DNA of 64,000 nt from NCBI GenBank assembly GCA_964035795.1, contig OZ038320.1, forward strand, positions 5,135,863 to 5,199,862. The letters run 5' to 3'. Both the position numbers and the translations under genes were made by a program. Under the pieces are notes generated by a model. That model was not told the origin of the DNA, ran no database searches, and saw only the letters and a program-made list of their open reading frames with translations. Positions 58,782 to 64,000 of this stretch are shown here, in pieces. Source of the DNA: Pterobdella sp. o SKG-2022 (Eukaryota; Annelida; Clitellata; Hirudinida; Piscicolidae). The first letter of the stretch is position 1, and the number at the start of each line of letters is the position of its first letter.

Positions 58782-61700
58782 TAAAAACGTTAATAATTTT
58801 ACAAAAAAAAATTAAAATTCTATCTATTTATTATTTCAAAGCTAAAAAACCCATGACAATTTTTGGTGCTCTTGTAAGTCAACTTTTACTTAGTGGGCGT
58901 TTCATTTATATTAATCGAAAATCTTTTGATTTTCCTTAAAACTTGATTGTTTTAACTGAATAATTTTTATGAATTATTCATTTAGATATTGTTTAAATTC
59001 AAATAAATTTTTTTTTATTGAAAAAATTATCAATTTTCATCTTCGATAACTGATTTTTCAATGCTCATTCAATAGTTTGGTTGAAACTTTGTGAAAAATA
59101 AAAAAATGATGCAATTTGCATAAAAATCACAGTTCTAAATTTCAAGTTATTTATTTTGACGTGCTCAATCAGATCATCACATAAGACATTGTGAAATGTA
59201 ATTTGACTTGTTAAACCTACCACACAAACACTTCACGCTTACTATACAAAAAATAACGTTTTTTTCACAGACCAATAATTTAACACTGTCAGGTTTAACA
59301 CTGCCATTCCTTCTATGAATTTCTCTTCCACTGCGCCAAAGATTATTGCAAAAAAAAACACGAAAGAAGCGTTAGAAGCAAATGAGATTGGAGAAATGTA
59401 AATGTTGTTGACTCTAAATGATTTAGTTTTGATCTTTCTTCATAATGGGTTTTCTTGACTTAGTTAATGATAACACGAGCAACAATTTCACGGAGAATCA
59501 TTGAATGAAACGGTGAGAACTGTCCAAAAAAAGAGCAATATGACTGACTAAATTTTAAGTTCGAACGGATCAAATGGTTGCGAGTAACGTGACTAAGATC
59601 AGCCCCTTACCCTTTTTAGCACACAAAATAGGAGTGTATCATTAACGCTTTGTGAATGTCTTATGAGTTGAATATTGAATATCTGCTTTTGCTGTTTGAA
59701 AATAAAGATTTAATAGTAAAAAACTACGATATTGGATTATAAGTTATTTTTAAATTTTCAAAAAAAAATTTTGCAACAAGATAAGACACTCATTCATACA
59801 TAAAACTAAGCGACAAACTTTTTCCAAAATAGCAAGGTAATTGATTGATCTGCTAAATCTTTTGATCTTGCTTTAATGAAGATCTATTGAAAATTATTTG
59901 TTATTGAGTTGACAGAAATAAAAAAACTGCGTATACAGACTCAAAAAAACGTGATTTAAAAGATTAACAGAATAATTACAAAAGCCCCATTTTTGTGGAA
60001 AAAAAGGTGCTCAAATAATTGGAAGATTGAAAAAATTCAAATGAAGTTTGCACAAAAATTCTAAATTTTAACAGCAAAAAAATTTCGTTCATTGGTTTAT
60101 TTATATCTGGGTTTGACATTGAGCTCATGTAGTTAAGATTCCTTCTTGTCAAAGATTGGATAAAAAAATATTGATACTTCTTTATCGTTTTTATTTAACA
60201 ATCCTTGTTGACAGTAGCAACTGCCCAAAGCTGTGAACAATGGATTTTGAATTCAAAAATTTACAAAACGAATGTCAGTCTGGGCAAGTCTTCTTATTAA
60301 AAAGTCCCCAACGCTTCATACTCAGTTTTATATCTTTGCCTCCTTTTCTACTTTTCAGTTATTCATGTGCTATCTCTTTTTAAAGTGGCTCTATATACCT
60401 TAGACTCAATATCTCCATGTTTATTCAAATGTATTTGAATAAATTTACATACATCTTTTTCTCTTGTCACTATTATTTCTAACCTCGCTTTCACCCTCTG
60501 AATCTAGGTTTCATTTTTGACTCTTTTTTCATATAAACTCCTTTCCGGAAAATAATGCTGATGACTCCACCCTAAGCATTTCCATATTTTCTTTTATACA
60601 TCTTCAGGTGAACTCATACAACTTTTTCTACTACAATCCACCCAACTCGATTCAACGAAATTTTCTAAAGGCAGCACTAGCCCGCACAAATAAATTCTAT
60701 CACATCACCTATTCCCCTTTGACTTTACACAAGCTTTCCTTTAAAAATAGGCCTACATATGCATTTTTAAATTATATATTCTAATTCACTTTAACTTCTT
60801 TTTCCATCTTTCTGAATTCATTCAATTTTAAAACCGCTTTGGTTTAAGATCTTCCTTTCGCTCTCAATTTTACATTCTTCTCCAAATTTAATGCTACATC
60901 TTCATACATTGGTTTAAGTTTAGAGCTTTTTTTTTCAAATTTTGTTAATCTTTTTTTTTCGAATCTTTTAATATATATTTTTTCAGTTTTTAAGAAACCT
61001 TTTAATATATATTTTTTCAGTTTTTAAGAAACCTTGAAAGCTACTCAATGGTCGACAAATTGAAAAGACTAGCTTAGATTTGAATTAAGAATATTCAACA
61101 AATCGGTTTTTATGGATATACGTGTTGCGTTTATCTGAATAAGGAATGAAATTTTTAAAATCAAAACATGTGATAACCAAGAGAAAATTGATTATTTTAA
61201 GACGGAAAATATCTAAATTTTTAAAAGACAATTATGCTGAAAGAAATGACTTCCCTTGAATTGTTTTTTTGGAAAATAGTTAATGTTTTTCAAAAAGTCT
61301 AAGATTCCAGAAAACACATTTTCACGTAAATATTAACTAGTTCTGTATGATTTCATTTTTTACACATGTGTACAAGCGATTTTCAATTTTTTCAAAACTG
61401 AAAATAGTTTTTTGTTTGAAGTTAAAATGAACATAACTAAAAATTATTATTGATTCATTGATTATTTCAAACAAAAAATTTTTCAAACTTTCTATGAGAG
61501 AATTTCAAAGTTTTAATTTTTTTCCACAAATCTTTCTTAGTGTTATAGATCATAATTGATATTAGGAAGAAAAATCTTTATTTAACAAGCTCGATTTTAA
61601 AATTTATTTTGCCACAATTCAAAAAAATAGTATATAAAAGTTTAAATAAATGTAACTTAGACAATTAATTAACATATTCGCAAATCTACCATCTCTCATC

Positions 61701-61952
61701 AAATATATACTGTATCAAATGCTTGTATCTTGTTCAAGGATCTTGCTCCAATGTTATTTTAAAATTGCTTGTTTCTTTCTGGTCATTTAACTTGAAAAAA
61801 TTACTCAGATTTTTAATTTTACTATAAAAAGATTACGCCATTTTCTACATTTCGTATCGCTTGATAGTTATCTTTTGAAAAAAAAAACAAAGGTGTTATT
61901 TTAACATAAAAAATTTTTTAGAACCAAGTAAAAACTTGGTTAATTCAGTAAA
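58782..61952. other. Head-to-head spacer between WDR81 and calcineurin A, no gene seen
   Basis: This 3.2-kb region separates two divergently transcribed genes and should contain both promoters. It is AT-rich with frequent homopolymers. I found no exon-like segment, tRNA or recognisable transposon. Bases 60450-60800 are more C/T-rich on the plus strand but have no open frame of note. A 34-bp tandem repeat is listed separately. Confidence 0.5.
60965..61032. repeat. 34-bp tandem duplication in the intergenic spacer
   Basis: The unit beginning CTTTTAATATATATTTTTTC occurs at 60965-60998 and again, identical by eye, at 60999-61032. Two perfect copies suggest a recent duplication. Confidence 0.9.
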
Positions 61953-63011
61953 ATGGCTGCCCCGAACCCGGAAAGTACCCTGCCCACAAGAGAAAGAGTC
62001 GTGAAAAGTGAGTATCAGTTAAAAACAATAGTAAAATGTTTAAAAGAGTTAACAGTTATTATTAACTGTATAAGCTTTTAAAGGAAACATTGCTAAAATT
62101 TTTCTCACATTTTTGAGTAATTTAGCAATTGAAAACGTAAGGAGCAATGAGGTAAAACTTCATACTTTTGAAATAACCATTGTGTAGTAATATAATTAAG
62201 ATAATTTTTTTTTTAAAGTAATATTCTATTCATAACTTTCCATTTATCAAATTCAGAGAATTTATTGAAATTTTAGATAATTATTGATAAATATTAAAGT
62301 TTGAGTATAATAAATACTAAATTTGATAATATTTTATTTATGTTTTCAATCTAGATTAATCCTCTTATAGTTTAATTTATCATAATTTTGTAAGTGCAAT
62401 TTTTTAACAAATAATGAAAAAATAATGTTCAAATTAAACAATTAAGTATTTATTATTATTAAAATTTGTAATACATTGTTTCTCACTTTGAAGCTCTAAC
62501 TAAAAATTGTTGTTTAACTTTTTTTAACATAGATTTACCAATAAATTAACAAAAACTAAAGACAAGTTTACCATGTTTTACAACTCAAAAATTAAACCAA
62601 TTACCATGCTTTAAACCTACTTATGGTACTGGCTTTTACTTGCTGATATTTTTTCATCACTAACTCAAAAATAACCCACAAAAACACTTTCTTAACCCAC
62701 ACCACCAGTGATTTATTTTCTACATGAACTCCTCTCAATCATATAGCAACCAACTCAACATTAACAAACATCTAACCAAAAACTACCCACCAAATAAACC
62801 AACACCTCAGGTGTCCCATTTCCCCCCACTCAAAGACTCACCCTATCTGAAGTTATGGACTCCAAGGGACGACCTCGACCAGATGTCCTCAAACAGCACT
62901 TTCTGCTGGAGGGTCGTCTGACAGAGGAAGCTGCCCTTAAAATTATCCATGAAGGCACTGCCCTTCTCAAGCAAGAGAAGACCATGATTGATATCACTGC
63001 CCCTGTAACCG
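61953..63011 (+). CDS. PPP3C: Calcineurin catalytic subunit A (serine/threonine phosphatase 2B), first two exons, partial
   Basis: Ca2+/calmodulin-dependent phosphatase catalytic subunit; only the N-terminal 85 residues are in the window. Exons: 61953-62007 ([18 protein letters not shown]) and 62811-63011. The junction codon AGT is split in phase 1. Exon 2 gives [20 protein letters not shown], then [20 protein letters not shown] and [16 protein letters not shown], matching the calcineurin A N-terminal segment just before the catalytic core. The exon ends in phase 1, and the metal-binding CGDIHGQ motif expected next lies beyond the window. The alternative, another PPP-family phosphatase, is unlikely because the RVVK.VPFPP lead is specific to calcineurin A. 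I cannot tell which vertebrate paralogue name applies. Confidence 0.93.
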
Positions 63012-63309
63012 GTAATATTGGGTGTTTTGTTTAGAATGGTTTCAAGTCTGTATTTTTTTTATTTGTTGTCTCTATCTGTATATTTCTTTTTAGGTTTATG
63101 CATTTTTATCAGTTTCTATACATTTCTATCTTTTATCTATCTATCTATTTACCAAATTATATTTTTAGATTATACTTCAAGTGAGGCAAAATGATATTTC
63201 CTGTGCATAAACATATTAAAAGCCTGAAATTTGTTGAAAAATTTGATCTCATAATTAATTTGAACATGATCTCATTCTAATCCCTGTGAAAAAGATTTTT
63301 TCATGCATT

Positions 63310-63399
<90 letters not shown>

Positions 63400-64000
63400 C
63401 ATACATAAAAATATTTATCAATTAAATGTTTAAAAATTTTCATTTTGTATCAATGAAATTTTGCGAAAATATTTAAAATTATCATATACTCTTATATACT
63501 CTTTGAACTCTGCCTTTTTAAATATAGTAAAATATTAATGATAATGAATTATAATGCGTATAACAGAATATTATTTCTATAAATTATAAAACGCATATTA
63601 ATATTATTGCTATAAAATAAACTATTTTTATTCAACATAATTACTGAATTTTTATTTAAATGCTAATATTTATTCTATAATTTCCTAATAGTTTTCAACT
63701 TATATTTAATTAGCAAGAAACGATAAATGGGTTTTGGCCTATATTCATCAGAGTAAACATTTATATTTTATTATTTTCTGATGACTATAACGGGTTTTTT
63801 TGCTTTATATTTAAATATATACGTCTTGTTTTAAGTAAAACCTTTATTTTTTGAGTTTTTTTTGTTAATTATAAGCTATTATTTCAGTTATTCAAAAAAA
63901 TTAATATTTTATTTTATTAATTGAAATTATTTTAAAAATCTTTCATCACAAATATTTTTCATTAACCTTATTATAGTAAATTTTACACTTTATTTAGTCA
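63012..64000. other. Calcineurin A intron 2 (partial)
   Basis: The rest of the window is intron sequence containing an AC microsatellite and AT-rich filler. I found no further calcineurin exon. Confidence 0.7.
63313..63397. repeat. (AC)n microsatellite
   Basis: About 42 perfect AC units in calcineurin intron 2. No interruption is visible, so it is likely length-polymorphic. Confidence 0.97.

Overview
This is AT-rich, intron-dense animal DNA. All exons use GT-AG splice sites and the standard genetic code, with TGA and TAA as stops. Microsatellites (TCTA, GATA, ATT, AC) and decayed non-LTR retrotransposons fill introns and spacers. The gene set is conserved across animals. The divergence from the vertebrate sequences I remember, and the anion-selective Cys-loop channel, fit an invertebrate bilaterian. 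I cannot name the phylum or species from sequence alone.

Layout. (1) Bases 1-2973 are a low-complexity upstream region. (2) Bases 2974-29382 (+) hold a complete UBR5 (EDD-type HECT E3 ubiquitin ligase) gene. I rebuilt 65 coding exons whose phases all agree, giving 8301 nt and 2766 residues. Intron 1 contains a broken CR1/L2-like LINE. (3) Bases 30466-36123 (+) hold a 13-exon gene for a 967-residue protein with a coiled-coil head, about 650 residues of asparagine-rich sequence, and a Ser-Pro-motif tail. I do not recognise its family. (4) Bases 36688-41552 (+) hold a complete 14-exon Cys-loop chloride channel subunit of GlyR/GluCl type (400 residues), with a tRNA-Phe-derived SINE in the intron between M2 and M3. 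(5) Bases 42492-58781 (-) hold a complete 28-exon WDR81 (BEACH plus WD40 endosomal protein, 2164 residues), tail-to-tail with the channel. One of its introns carries a 5'-truncated LINE flanked by a 13-bp target-site duplication. (6) From 61953 (+) come the first two coding exons of the calcineurin catalytic subunit A, which runs off the right edge.

These genes serve unrelated housekeeping or neuronal roles: N-degron ubiquitination, endosome maturation, inhibitory neurotransmission and calcium signalling. I see no operon-like logic and no evidence of a new defence or mobile system. The most novel items are the unrecognised coiled-coil/Asn-rich gene, lineage-specific inserts in UBR5 and WDR81, and the interplay of SINE, LINE and microsatellite sequence inside introns. 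All exon models are hand-derived from splice phase and family similarity; RNA-seq would confirm them.
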